Assembly (NCBI GenBank): GCA_003552275.1
Contig: PUKL01000005.1
Location: 1 to 30,377, forward strand
Direction: 5' to 3'
Source: Mollicutes bacterium
Lineage (GTDB): Bacteria > Bacillota_I > Bacilli_A > Izemoplasmatales > Izemoplasmataceae
Length of the DNA stretch: 30,377 nt
Shown: piece after piece, positions 15,664 through 23,053 of the stretch
How positions within the stretch are numbered: position 1 is the stretch's first letter
Layout: each line of letters opens with the position of its first letter
Notes under the pieces: model-generated
What the model saw: the letters and a program-made list of their open reading frames with translations, nothing else
Databases searched by the model: none
What the model was told of the DNA's origin: nothing
Translations under genes and position numbers: made by a program

Positions 15664-17461
15664 GGAAGAGACCTTCGTCAAGAAGGAATTCGACAAACGA
15701 ACCTGGAAGCGCATCATCTCTTTCATGCGCCCTTTGCGTCGTTATGTGGTGATCGTCATCCTTTGCGGCGTGCTTTTGGCGGCCGCGGACATCGCCTATC
15801 CGTTGATCAACCGTTACGGGATCGATGTCATCATCGAAACCGGCGACCTCTCGGTCCTGCCCTTCTTCGTCGGTGTCTATGTCGTGTTCATGATCGTCAT
15901 GGGCATCCTCGTCTACACCTTCATCTATTTCGCGGAGAAAGTGCAGAACCACCTCGCCCACATCATCCGGCAAAAGGCTTTCAAGAAGCTGCAGGAGCTT
16001 CCTTTCTCCTATTACGACCGCACGCCGGTGGGCTGGATCGTCGCTAGGATGACGAGCGACACGAGGCAGCTCTCCGACATCCTCTCCTGGGGGCTCATCG
16101 ACATCACCTGGGGCGGCCTCATGATGGTCGGCCTCGCGACGGTGATGCTCATCCTCAATTGGCAACTCGCGCTCATCGCGCTTTCGGTGATGCCTCTGCT
16201 CGTCTATCTCAGTATGTTCTTCCGCAAGCGGATCCTTTCCGCCTACCGCGACATCCGCAAGCAGAACTCGAAGATCACCGGCGCTTTCAACGAAGGCATC
16301 CTCGGGGCGAAGACCACCAAGACCCTCGTGCTCGAAGAGAAGAACTACACCGATTTCGACCAGCTCACCTCGCGCATGAAAAGACACTCCATCCGGGCGG
16401 CGCTCTTCGCGGGACTCTATTTCCCCACGATCCTTTTCCTCGCTTCCATCGCCACCGCCCTCGTCCTCTACTTCGGCGGTATCGACGTCCGGGACGGCAT
16501 CATCCAAGTCGGCCTGCTCTATGTCTTTTTGAGCTATGTCAGCCAGTTTTTCGACCCCGTGATGCAGCTCGCGAACGTGCTCGCCCATTTCCAACAAGCC
16601 CAAGCGAGCGCCGAAAGGGTCGTAAGCCTCATCGACCAAAAAGCCGACATCGACGATACGGACGATGTGAAAAAGCAGTATGGCACCATTCTTGACCCGA
16701 AGACCGAAGCATTCGAGCCCGTCAGGGGCCGCATCACGTTCGAGAACGTCTCGTTCCGCTACACCAAAGGGGAGGAAGTGCTCAAAGACTTCAACCTCGA
16801 CATCACCCCCGGCGAGACCGTGGCCTTGGTCGGCGCGACTGGCGCCGGCAAGAGCACGATCGTCAATCTGGTCTGCCGTTTCTATGAGCCCACCGAAGGT
16901 AGGATCCTCGTCGACGGCACGGATTATCGCGAACGCTCGCTATCTTGGCTGCACGCGCATCTGGGCTACGTCTTGCAGACGCCGGAGCTCTTTTCCGGCA
17001 CGATCCGCGAGAACATCCGCTACGGCAAGCTCGACGCGACCGAGGAAGAGATCATCCAAGCGGCGAAGCTCGTCGGCGCCCACGACTTTATCGAGACCTT
17101 CCAAAAGGGCTACGACACCGAGGTCCAAGAGGGCGGTTCCCGCCTTTCCGTCGGCCAAAAACAACTCGTCTCGTTCGCCCGGGCGCTCATCCGCGACCCC
17201 GCCATCCTCATCTTGGACGAAGCCACGAGCTCGGTCGACACGACCACGGAAAAAAGGATCCAGAAAGCGATCGAGACCATCATGGCGGGGCGCACGTCCA
17301 TCGTCATCGCCCACAGGCTTTCCACCGTGACGGCCGCCGACAAGATTCTCGTGCTCGAACACGGCTGCGTCATCGAGGCGGGCACCCACGAAGAGCTCCT
17401 CGCGCGGCGCGGAAACTACTTCAGACTCTACACCAACCAATTCGCGGACGTCGCCGCGTGA
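15650..17461 (+). CDS. Heterodimeric ABC exporter, catalytic-site subunit, pair C
   Basis: A 603-residue half-transporter. The ATPase carries Walker A GATGAGKST (395-403), Walker B ILILDEA (519-525) with catalytic Glu524, H-loop AHRLST, and an altered signature LSVGQ (499-503). The membrane domain begins near residue 20, with segments such as YVVIVILCGVLLAAADIAY. ATG 15650 is chosen because GGGGGTGAGG (15637-15646) is a good ribosome site and because earlier in-frame starts would overlap the upstream gene by more than 100 nt. The 14-nt overlap is the same length as in pair B, pointing to descent from a common ancestral pair. A strong terminator follows 3 nt after the stop. Confidence 0.94.
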   Translation: MQHFEEETFVKKEFDKRTWKRIISFMRPLRRYVVIVILCGVLLAAADIAYPLINRYGIDVIIETGDLSVLPFFVGVYVVFMIVMGILVYTFIYFAEKVQNHLAHIIRQKAFKKLQELPFSYYDRTPVGWIVARMTSDTRQLSDILSWGLIDITWGGLMMVGLATVMLILNWQLALIALSVMPLLVYLSMFFRKRILSAYRDIRKQNSKITGAFNEGILGAKTTKTLVLEEKNYTDFDQLTSRMKRHSIRAALFAGLYFPTILFLASIATALVLYFGGIDVRDGIIQVGLLYVFLSYVSQFFDPVMQLANVLAHFQQAQASAERVVSLIDQKADIDDTDDVKKQYGTILDPKTEAFEPVRGRITFENVSFRYTKGEEVLKDFNLDITPGETVALVGATGAGKSTIVNLVCRFYEPTEGRILVDGTDYRERSLSWLHAHLGYVLQTPELFSGTIRENIRYGKLDATEEEIIQAAKLVGAHDFIETFQKGYDTEVQEGGSRLSVGQKQLVSFARALIRDPAILILDEATSSVDTTTEKRIQKAIETIMAGRTSIVIAHRLSTVTAADKILVLEHGCVIEAGTHEELLARRGNYFRLYTNQFADVAA

Positions 17462-17464
17462 TCG

Positions 17465-17499
17465 AAGGAGGCGAGATGTGCACATCTCGCCTCCTTTTT
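17465..17499 (+). terminator. Intrinsic terminator after ABC pair C (perfect 32-nt palindrome)
   Basis: AAGGAGGCGAGATGTG (17465-17480) is fully complementary to CACATCTCGCCTCCTT (17481-17496), followed by T to 17499. In RNA the central bases form the loop. It is the strongest hairpin in the window. Confidence 0.93.
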
Positions 17500-17507
17500 G
17501 GTATAAT
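17479..17507 (+). promoter_or_regulatory. Promoter of the CoA-disulfide-reductase-like gene
   Basis: A perfect -10 TATAAT (17502-17507) with extended TG at 17499-17500. The -35 at 17 nt spacing is TGCACA (17479-17484), which lies in the centre of the preceding terminator palindrome. Transcription should start near 17514, just before AAAGGA at 17515-17520. Confidence 0.65.
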
Positions 17508-17528
17508 ACGGTTGAAAGGATGATTGTC

Positions 17529-18860
17529 ATGCGGGTTGTCATCATCGGCGGCGACGCCGCCGGCATGAGTGCGGCGAGCAAGCTCCGCCGCCTCGACGAC
17601 AAGGTGGAGATCGTCGTCTTCGAACGCGGGCACGATGTGAGCTACAGCGCTTGCGGGATGCCCTACCACATCAAGGGGGAGATTCCCGAAGAAACCTCCC
17701 TCTATGCACGGAGCCCGAAAGATTTTGAAGAAAAGGACATCCGTCTGCACCTTCAGCACGAAGTCACGGCCTTCGACGCCGAGAAGAAAGAGCTCACCGT
17801 CTATGACCACGTCAATGCGCAAGAAAAGAAAGAGACCTACGACAAGCTTCTCATCGCCACCGGGGCCGACGGCATCCGCCTCGGTCTTCCCGATACGGTC
17901 GACGAGCGCGTCTTCACCTTCAACGACATGGAAGACATGCGCCGCTTGAAAGACCTTCTCGAAAAGAAGAACCCCGAACGCGGCGTCATCATCGGCGGCG
18001 GTTTCATCGGCATCGAACTCGCCGAAGCCTTTGTATCCCGGGGGATCAGTACGACGATTGTCGAACGCGAAAAGGAAATCCTCCCGCAACTCGACGCCGA
18101 GTTCGGTCGTGCCGCGCGCGAAGAGCTCGCGCGTCACGGTGTCAATATCGAGACCGGTGCGACCGTCAAGGGCTATGCAGAGCGTGACGGACGTTTCCGG
18201 GTCTTGACTATTGCGGGTGAAGTGGAGACCGATTTCGTCATCGAGGCGGTCGGCGTGAAACCGAACACGGCCTTCTTGGCCGGAAGCGGCCTTTCCTTCT
18301 TGCCGAACGGCGCCATCAGGGTGAATGCGGCCATGAAGACCGGACTTCCCGATGTCTATGCGGCGGGTGATGTCGCGAGCGTCCGCCACCGAATCCTCGA
18401 GCGTGACGTCCACATCCCCCTCGGCACCCACGCCAACAAGACCGGTCGCATCGTCGCCGAGCAAATAGCGGGACGTGATGCGGAATTTCCGGGCGTCCTC
18501 GGTTCCTTCGTCGTGAAAGTCTTCGACCGCACCGCCGCGAAGACGGGCCTCAGCCTGCAAGAGGCGAAAAAAGCGAACATCCCCGCCGAAAGCGTCACGA
18601 TCGAAGCGCCCTCCCGGGCCGGCTATTATCCCGGGATGGAAAGGATCAAGGTGCGCATCGTCTATCGCCCCGAAGACAAGCGTCTCCTCGGGTTCCAACT
18701 CTTCGGCGCCGACGGGGTCGCCCAAAGGCTCCATGCGGCCGCCTTGGCGCTTTGGGCGAACATGGACGCCGACACCTTCCGGCAGGCGGATTTCGCCTAC
18801 GCCCCGCCTTTCTCGCCCGTCTACGACCCCTTGTTGGTGTGTGCGAACCAGATCAAGTGA
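17529..18860 (+). CDS. CoA-disulfide reductase / NADH oxidase-like flavoprotein
   Basis: A 443-residue FAD- and NAD(P)H-dependent pyridine nucleotide-disulfide oxidoreductase. The FAD site VVIIGGDAAGMSAAS is at the N terminus; the single redox Cys42 in SYSACGMPY is the position used by CoA-disulfide reductases and water-forming NADH oxidases; GVIIGGGFIGIELAE is the nucleotide-binding fold and VYAAGDVA the second FAD motif. The C-terminal dimerisation domain ends in APPFSPVYDP, as in CoA-disulfide reductases, with no fused rhodanese domain. Likely reactions are reduction of CoA-disulfide or per-/polysulfides, or of O2 to water; sequence does not choose. ATG 17529 is preferred to 17520 because of the spacing from AAAGGA. 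The next gene, a DUF2892 protein 37 nt away, favours a sulfur-related role because DUF2892 is often linked to rhodaneses. Confidence 0.88.
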   Translation: MRVVIIGGDAAGMSAASKLRRLDDKVEIVVFERGHDVSYSACGMPYHIKGEIPEETSLYARSPKDFEEKDIRLHLQHEVTAFDAEKKELTVYDHVNAQEKKETYDKLLIATGADGIRLGLPDTVDERVFTFNDMEDMRRLKDLLEKKNPERGVIIGGGFIGIELAEAFVSRGISTTIVEREKEILPQLDAEFGRAAREELARHGVNIETGATVKGYAERDGRFRVLTIAGEVETDFVIEAVGVKPNTAFLAGSGLSFLPNGAIRVNAAMKTGLPDVYAAGDVASVRHRILERDVHIPLGTHANKTGRIVAEQIAGRDAEFPGVLGSFVVKVFDRTAAKTGLSLQEAKKANIPAESVTIEAPSRAGYYPGMERIKVRIVYRPEDKRLLGFQLFGADGVAQRLHAAALALWANMDADTFRQADFAYAPPFSPVYDPLLVCANQIK

Positions 18861-18897
18861 ATCATGAAACAGAAGAATACGTTGTGAGAGGTGTTGT

Positions 18898-19110
18898 ATG
18901 AAAAAGAATGTCGGAAAAGTCGACCAAGCCATCCGCTACATCCTCGCGATCGTCCTCATCGTCTTGGCGGTCATCTTCCAGGGGGCATGGTATTGGCTGC
19001 TCTTGCCGGCCGTCATCCTCGGCTTCACGGCTTCGGTGTCCTGGTGCGGGATCTATCGCATCTTCGGCATCGACACCTGCAAGTTCGACAAAGGCGGCAA
19101 AAGCGATTGA
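18898..19110 (+). CDS. DUF2892 (YgaP-type) small membrane protein
   Basis: A 70-residue protein with the DUF2892 pattern: MKKNVGKVDQAIRY, two hydrophobic segments (about 14-29 and 31-46), then a Cys-containing SWCGIYRIFGIDTC end (Cys50 and Cys61). The same domain forms the membrane part of YgaP, where it follows a rhodanese domain, and it also occurs alone in many Bacillota. Its job is not established; sulfide or thiocyanate handling has been proposed for YgaP. GAGAGGTG precedes ATG 18898. It is cotranscribed with the flavoprotein and ends in a strong terminator 3 nt after the stop. Confidence 0.88.
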   Translation: MKKNVGKVDQAIRYILAIVLIVLAVIFQGAWYWLLLPAVILGFTASVSWCGIYRIFGIDTCKFDKGGKSD

Positions 19111-19112
19111 GG

Positions 19113-19138
19113 AAACGGGCCCGCGCGGGCCCGTTTTT
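19113..19138 (+). terminator. Intrinsic terminator after the DUF2892 gene
   Basis: AAACGGGCCCGC (19113-19124) and GCGGGCCCGTTT (19125-19136) form a perfect palindrome followed by T to 19138; the central CGCG bases form the loop. Confidence 0.92.
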
Positions 19139-19187
19139 GTGTAGGGGGAAAGTTGTATTATAGATTCTTCCCTTTCTTCCCCGCTTG

Positions 19188-19196
19188 TGCTATAAT
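19188..19196 (+). promoter_or_regulatory. Extended -10 promoter of the GntR gene
   Basis: TGC-TATAAT with the -10 at 19191-19196. The -35 region at the right distance (TTCCCT, 19168-19173) is poor, so it relies on the extended -10. The leader to GTG 19245 is about 42 nt. Confidence 0.6.
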
Positions 19197-19244
19197 GACA
19201 CACAAGAAGACGACGCATCAAGCACGAACAAGGGGGGAAGCACC

Positions 19245-19967
19245 GTGACCAAGACGAAAAGCCAGAAGGTCTACGACTATATCGAGGGTCTTGTCATAAG
19301 CGGCGAAATCAAACCCGGCGAGCGGCTGCCTTCGGAGGCGAAACTCGGCGAGATCCTCAATGTCAGCCGGGTCTCCGTCCGCGCGGGTATCGAGAAACTC
19401 TCCGCCATCGGTCTCGTCACGAAACGGAAGGGCGGCGGCACCTATGTGAACCAGCCCAAGCACGACAACTACCTTTCCGTGTTCACCCCGACCCTCTTGC
19501 ACAACACGGACTATCTCGAGCTCATGGAAGTAAGGCGGGCGCTCGACGCCCTTTCGGTGCAACTTTGCGCCCAGCATGTCACCGAAGGCGAAAAGAAGCG
19601 TCTCGGAAGGATCATCACCAAGATGGAGGCGTTGGAAGAAGAGGACGATTTCTTCGAACTGGACAAGAAGTTCCACCTCCTCGTCAGCAAGTATTCCCGC
19701 AACCGTTTCCTCCACAACGTCCATATCATCATCTGGGACGTCCTGCAGAAGACACTCCGGCCGAAATACGCCATCGTGACCAAAGACGCCCTCGAGGAGA
19801 ATGTCGCCCACCACAAGCGGATCTATGAGGCGATCATCCACCGCGATGTCGACTTGGCCCGCATCTACACCGTGCACCATCTCGAGAAGGTCATCGACAA
19901 TTTCAAGTGCGTCTACAACGAGGCCTACCGCCAAGAACGGGAAAAAGCGCAAAAAAAAGGAACATGA
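19245..19967 (+). CDS. GntR-family transcriptional regulator, FadR (FCD) subfamily
   Basis: A 240-residue regulator. Residues 5-70 are a GntR winged helix-turn-helix (YDYIEGLVISGEIKPGERLPSE, then VSRVSVRAGIEKL and the wing GGGTYV). Residues about 85-230 are an all-helical FCD ligand domain with the conserved acidic/His positions that usually bind a metal: the Asp and His of ELDKKFH, and HH in EENVAHHKRIYEAI. Family members sense small organic acids or sugar acids. The start is GTG 19245 after GGGGGGAAG (19232-19240); upstream in-frame ATG would lie at the promoter. It is a single gene with its own promoter and terminator and no obvious catabolic target beside it, so its regulon is unknown; the nearby gcv operon is one possibility without evidence. 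Confidence 0.92.
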   Translation: MTKTKSQKVYDYIEGLVISGEIKPGERLPSEAKLGEILNVSRVSVRAGIEKLSAIGLVTKRKGGGTYVNQPKHDNYLSVFTPTLLHNTDYLELMEVRRALDALSVQLCAQHVTEGEKKRLGRIITKMEALEEEDDFFELDKKFHLLVSKYSRNRFLHNVHIIIWDVLQKTLRPKYAIVTKDALEENVAHHKRIYEAIIHRDVDLARIYTVHHLEKVIDNFKCVYNEAYRQEREKAQKKGT

Positions 19968-19982
19968 CCATGTTCCTTTTTT
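19957..19982 (+). terminator. Intrinsic terminator containing the GntR stop codon
   Basis: AAGGAACAT (19957-19965) pairs with ATGTTCCTT (19970-19978) around a 4-nt loop GACC, followed by T to 19982. The TGA stop (19965-19967) lies at the stem-loop junction, so the last codons form the 5' arm. Confidence 0.85.
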
Positions 19983-19991
19983 GCGGATTTT

Positions 19992-20000
19992 TGTTATAAT
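19992..20000 (+). promoter_or_regulatory. Promoter of tRNA-Leu
   Basis: Extended -10 TGT-TATAAT with TATAAT at 19995-20000; no good -35 because that region is the GntR terminator. The expected start near 20007 is 6 nt before the mature tRNA 5' end. Confidence 0.6.
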
Positions 20001-20012
20001 GTCTGTAGACAA

Positions 20013-20097
20013 GCCAGCATGGCGGAATGGGTAGACGCGCCAGACTCAAAATCTGGTGGCCGATGAGGCCGTGTCGGTTCGAGCCCGACTGCTGGTA
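20013..20097 (+). tRNA. tRNA-Leu (anticodon CAA)
   Basis: A complete class II cloverleaf of 85 nt. The acceptor GCCAGCA (20013-20019) pairs with TGCTGGT (20090-20096), with a G-U at the first pair; the discriminator is A20097. The anticodon stem CCAGA/TCTGG holds loop CTCAAAA with anticodon CAA at 20047-20049, reading UUG. The long variable arm (TGGCCGATGAGGCCGT) is typical of tRNA-Leu, and the T arm GTCGG-TTCGAGC-CCGAC is standard. CCA is not encoded (GAA follows), so it must be added enzymatically. It has its own promoter and a terminator inside the converging gene. Confidence 0.96.
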
Positions 20098-20100
20098 GAA

Positions 20101-21759
20101 TCAGTCTTCCATCTCCTCGACGAACACGTCGAGGAGTTTTTCGTCGTAGTAGGTCCCGCGGTGGCTGATGAGTTTCGCGAGGGCCTCTTGTTTGGTGTGC
20201 TCTTCGCCGCTCGTACCGCTCACGAGAATGTCATAGTCGTCGAGGATGCGGAAGATCCGGGCCGAAAGGGGGATCTCTTCGCTTTTCAGTCCGAAGGGGT
20301 AGCCCGAGCCGTCGACGTGTTCGTGATGGGTGAGGATGGCATAGGCGACGTTTTTCAGTTTGGGCAGCGCATTCGCGATGCGATAGCCGATCTCCGCGTG
20401 GCGGGTGACCTCTTGGGCGAGTTCGGGGTCGTATTGGCCGGCCTCGCTGAAGAGACGCTTGTCCAGGCTGATCTTGCCGATGTCATGGAGTTTGATGAGC
20501 CGGAAGAGTTCACCGCGCTCATGCTTTCGCAGTTTCAACCGGTCGGCCATGCGGGTGCCAAGACGGGTCAGCCTTTCAAGGTGTTCGGGCGTTTCGTCGG
20601 TCCTTTTATAGAGGTTCTCGAGGAGAGCTTCGGTGACGCCTTTCGTCTGGCGGTTGTATTCGTGGATCTTGTCTTTGTACAACATGTTCTCGGCGGAGAG
20701 GAAAGCGTGCCGCAGGGTGTGGTTCTCCGCTTTTTTGCTGTAGCCGAACGCGGCCGAGAGGAAGGGGATGTCGCTCGCGCCGCGGCGGATCTCGTGTTTG
20801 ATGTCGCGGATGGCCTCTTTCACGTGTTGGGCGTTGAAACGCTGGATGACGGCGACGAACTCGTCGCCGCCGAGACGGGCGATGACACTCTCTTTGGGGA
20901 GATTGTCCTGCAAGAGCCGCGCGAAACGGATAAGGATCCGATCGCCCTCTTCATGGCCGAAGACATCGTTGATGAGTTTCAGTCCGTTGATGTCGGCCAA
21001 GAGGATGCCGACGTCCTTTTTGTTTTTGTAGAGGTCGCTCACTTCGTTGAAATAGCGCCGGTTGTAGAGTTCGGTGAGGTCGTCGTGATAGGAGAGGTGG
21101 GTCAGGCTCTTTTCTCTCTCTTTTTGTTCGGTGAGGTCGATGGCGATGGTGGCGATGACCCGGAGGCCCCTCTCGTCCCGGCCGATATAGACGGAATAGA
21201 GGTCCCAGGAGAGTTTGCGGCGGTGTTTCGTCATGATGGTGAAGTTGCCCTCGAACACCCGCTCCTCGATGTCGTAGGTCTTGGCGATGTGTTCGTACAT
21301 GTCGTCGTGGCGGCGGTTGAAGGCCTTTTCGACCCAGGCGCGGATGGTGGGGATGTCGGTTTTGCTGTAGCCGGTGCGTTCCGTGAAGTGTTTGGAGAGA
21401 CGGACGACTTCCTTGTTCTCCGTATGCAACATCACCGGCAGCGGGGATTCGTCGACCATGTTGAAAAGGAGCTGCTTTTGCATGGACAAGAGCTCGGCGA
21501 ATCGCTTTCCGCTCTCTTCGCGGGTCGACAATCGTTTCGACAGAGCTTCGTTCCGGTGGTGTTGGTACATGAGGACAGAGAAGATCACCGCCGCCGAGAT
21601 GGCCACATATACCAGACCCTTGACGACGCTGAAGTAGACGAAAGCCTCAAGGTCGGGCGCCACACGGAAAAGCAGCCAGTCGGAAAAGAGAATCCAGGTG
21701 ACACCGAACACCGTGTAGATGCCGGTGACGACGAGCGCGTCCTTGTGTCCTTTTTTCAT
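20101..21759 (-). CDS. PAS-GGDEF-HD-GYP cyclic-di-GMP signalling protein
   Basis: A 552-residue membrane sensor. Two N-terminal helices (about residues 9-29 and 42-62) are followed by a short coiled segment, a PAS domain (about 95-215), a GGDEF domain with intact LGGDEF (GGDEF at 297-301), and a C-terminal HD-GYP domain with HDIGK (His425-Asp426) and HHEHVDGSGYP (GYP at 486-488). Both a diguanylate cyclase and an HD-GYP phosphodiesterase are thus predicted in one chain, a known architecture whose net activity is set by the sensor. ATG 21759 is chosen because GGGGAGTGA lies just upstream; ATG 21783 is possible but has no good ribosome site. The gene converges on tRNA-Leu with only 3 nt between them, and its 3' end doubles as the tRNA terminator. 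Confidence 0.92.
   Translation of the reverse strand: MKKGHKDALVVTGIYTVFGVTWILFSDWLLFRVAPDLEAFVYFSVVKGLVYVAISAAVIFSVLMYQHHRNEALSKRLSTREESGKRFAELLSMQKQLLFNMVDESPLPVMLHTENKEVVRLSKHFTERTGYSKTDIPTIRAWVEKAFNRRHDDMYEHIAKTYDIEERVFEGNFTIMTKHRRKLSWDLYSVYIGRDERGLRVIATIAIDLTEQKEREKSLTHLSYHDDLTELYNRRYFNEVSDLYKNKKDVGILLADINGLKLINDVFGHEEGDRILIRFARLLQDNLPKESVIARLGGDEFVAVIQRFNAQHVKEAIRDIKHEIRRGASDIPFLSAAFGYSKKAENHTLRHAFLSAENMLYKDKIHEYNRQTKGVTEALLENLYKRTDETPEHLERLTRLGTRMADRLKLRKHERGELFRLIKLHDIGKISLDKRLFSEAGQYDPELAQEVTRHAEIGYRIANALPKLKNVAYAILTHHEHVDGSGYPFGLKSEEIPLSARIFRILDDYDILVSGTSGEEHTKQEALAKLISHRGTYYDEKLLDVFVEEMED
20113..20141 (+). terminator. Terminator of tRNA-Leu, embedded in the antisense HD-GYP gene
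   Basis: Perfect 10-bp stem CTCCTCGACG (20113-20122) with CGTCGAGGAG (20127-20136), loop AACA and five T (20137-20141). On the plus strand it lies 16 nt after the tRNA; on the minus strand the same bases encode the last residues (DVFVEE region) of the GGDEF/HD-GYP protein. Confidence 0.85.
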
Positions 21760-21801
21760 ATCTTCACTCCCCGTGTGGTCCATTGTGCGGCCTTCTTCTC
21801 A

Positions 21802-21829
21802 ATTTTACCACATCGGACGGATTATTCAA
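21802..21829 (-). promoter_or_regulatory. Promoter of the GGDEF/HD-GYP gene
   Basis: Read on the minus strand: -35 TTGAAT (21829-21824) and -10 TAAAAT (21807-21802) with a 16-nt spacer and an extended -10 TGG. It is back to back with the gcv promoter. Confidence 0.65.
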
Positions 21830-21873
21830 TGTCGGGATGGGACTTCTTGTGACCATTTCCCGCTCCGTACTGC

Positions 21874-21902
21874 TTGCGAAAGTGCTTACAATGGTCTATA
21901 AT
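21874..21902 (+). promoter_or_regulatory. Promoter of the glycine cleavage operon
   Basis: The -35 TTGCGA (21874-21879) and perfect -10 TATAAT (21897-21902) are 17 nt apart. The leader to gcvT is only about 38 nt, too short for the glycine riboswitch that often controls this operon in Bacillota. Confidence 0.7.
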
Positions 21903-21946
21903 TAGTAGATGTTGGAAGCGACAACAGTGCAGAAAGGATGACCCTC

Positions 21947-23029
21947 ATGAAAAAGACCGCCCTTTATGAAGAACATATTCGCTTGGGGGCTCGCATGGTC
22001 GAATACGCGGGCTACGAGATGCCCCTGCAGTATTCCTCCATCAAAGAAGAACACCATGCCGTGCGCAATCACGCCGGCGTCTTCGACGTCTCCCACATGG
22101 GCGAGATCCATGTCCTCGGGAGCGAGGCGACCGACCTTATCGACCACATCTTCACCAACCGCGTGCGGGCGATGACCGCCCAAGAGATTCAATACGGATT
22201 CCTCACGAACGAAAAAGGCGGTGTGGTCGACGACCTCCTCGTCTACAAGGTGAACGACGAGTTCTACCTGCTCGTCGTGAACGCCGCGAACAAGGACAAG
22301 GACTTCGCCTGGATCCAAAAAAAGAACACGTTCGACGCCACGGTCATCGACAAGAGCGACTCTTATGCGGAGATCGCTCTGCAAGGTCCGCAAGCCGAAG
22401 AAATCCTGCAAAGATACACCGAGACCGACCTCGCGGCCATCCGTTTCTTCACGTTCGCCGAATTCGACATCGCCGGCAAGAGTTTCCTCGTCTCGCGCAC
22501 CGGCTACACGGGCGAGGACGGCTTCGAGATCTATGGCGAAGGCGACGATGTGAAGATGCTTTTCGCCCGTCTTTTGGAAGAGAACGAAGGACTCCTCCCC
22601 ACCGGGCTGGGCTGCCGCGACACCCTCCGTTTCGAAGCGGGTCTCCCGCTCTATGGTCATGAGATCGACACCGACATCACCCCGTTGGAAGCGGGTTACG
22701 GCTTCGCCGTCGATGTGCGCAAAGCGGGTTTCATCGGCCAAGACGTGCTGAAAAGACAGAAAGAAGAAGGGCTCGAACGCAAAGTCGTCGGCCTCGAACT
22801 CTTGGACAAGGGCATCCTCCGCGAAGGCTATGACATCCTTCATGAAGGTGAGACGATCGGCAGGACCTTGTCGGGTTATCTCTCGCCGACCATCGAAAAG
22901 CCCCTGGCGACGGCCATACTGCCCGTGGAACACGCCAAGAAGGGCACCATCGTCACCGTGAAGGTGCGCAAGCGCATGCTGCAAGCGCGCGTGCGAAACA
23001 AGACGTTCTATAGAAGAAAGAAAAGTTGA
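21947..23029 (+). CDS. gcvT: Aminomethyltransferase, glycine cleavage T protein
   Basis: A 360-residue T protein that moves the methylene group from the aminomethyl-lipoyl H protein to tetrahydrofolate, releasing ammonia. It has the family's N terminus (KTALYEEHIRLGARMVEYAGYEMP), FDVSHMGE, the folate-site segment SRTGYTGEDGFEIY, and LGCRDTLRFEAGLPLYGHEI. The length is normal. ATG 21947 fits the AAAGGATGA site; the in-frame ATG 21938 overlaps that site. It is first of the four-gene operon gcvT-gcvH-gcvPA-gcvPB, in which the lipoamide dehydrogenase (L protein) is absent and must be encoded elsewhere. Confidence 0.97.
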   Translation: MKKTALYEEHIRLGARMVEYAGYEMPLQYSSIKEEHHAVRNHAGVFDVSHMGEIHVLGSEATDLIDHIFTNRVRAMTAQEIQYGFLTNEKGGVVDDLLVYKVNDEFYLLVVNAANKDKDFAWIQKKNTFDATVIDKSDSYAEIALQGPQAEEILQRYTETDLAAIRFFTFAEFDIAGKSFLVSRTGYTGEDGFEIYGEGDDVKMLFARLLEENEGLLPTGLGCRDTLRFEAGLPLYGHEIDTDITPLEAGYGFAVDVRKAGFIGQDVLKRQKEEGLERKVVGLELLDKGILREGYDILHEGETIGRTLSGYLSPTIEKPLATAILPVEHAKKGTIVTVKVRKRMLQARVRNKTFYRRKKS

Positions 23030-23053
23030 AAATTAGGATAGGAGAGTGAGACA

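Noticed and set aside
17475..17523. Short ORF starting ATGTGCACATCT inside the terminator after pair C
   Set aside because: Its apparent ribosome site GGAGG is part of the terminator stem, and the -10 of the next promoter lies inside the frame.
20056..21852. 598-codon open frame on the plus strand
   Set aside because: It is antisense to the clear PAS-GGDEF-HD-GYP gene, starts inside the tRNA, and its translation is Val/Phe/Asp/Glu-rich with no domain. High GC and codon bias keep the opposite frame open.
21903..21946. Glycine riboswitch before gcvT
   Set aside because: The leader is too short and lacks the conserved glycine aptamer segments.
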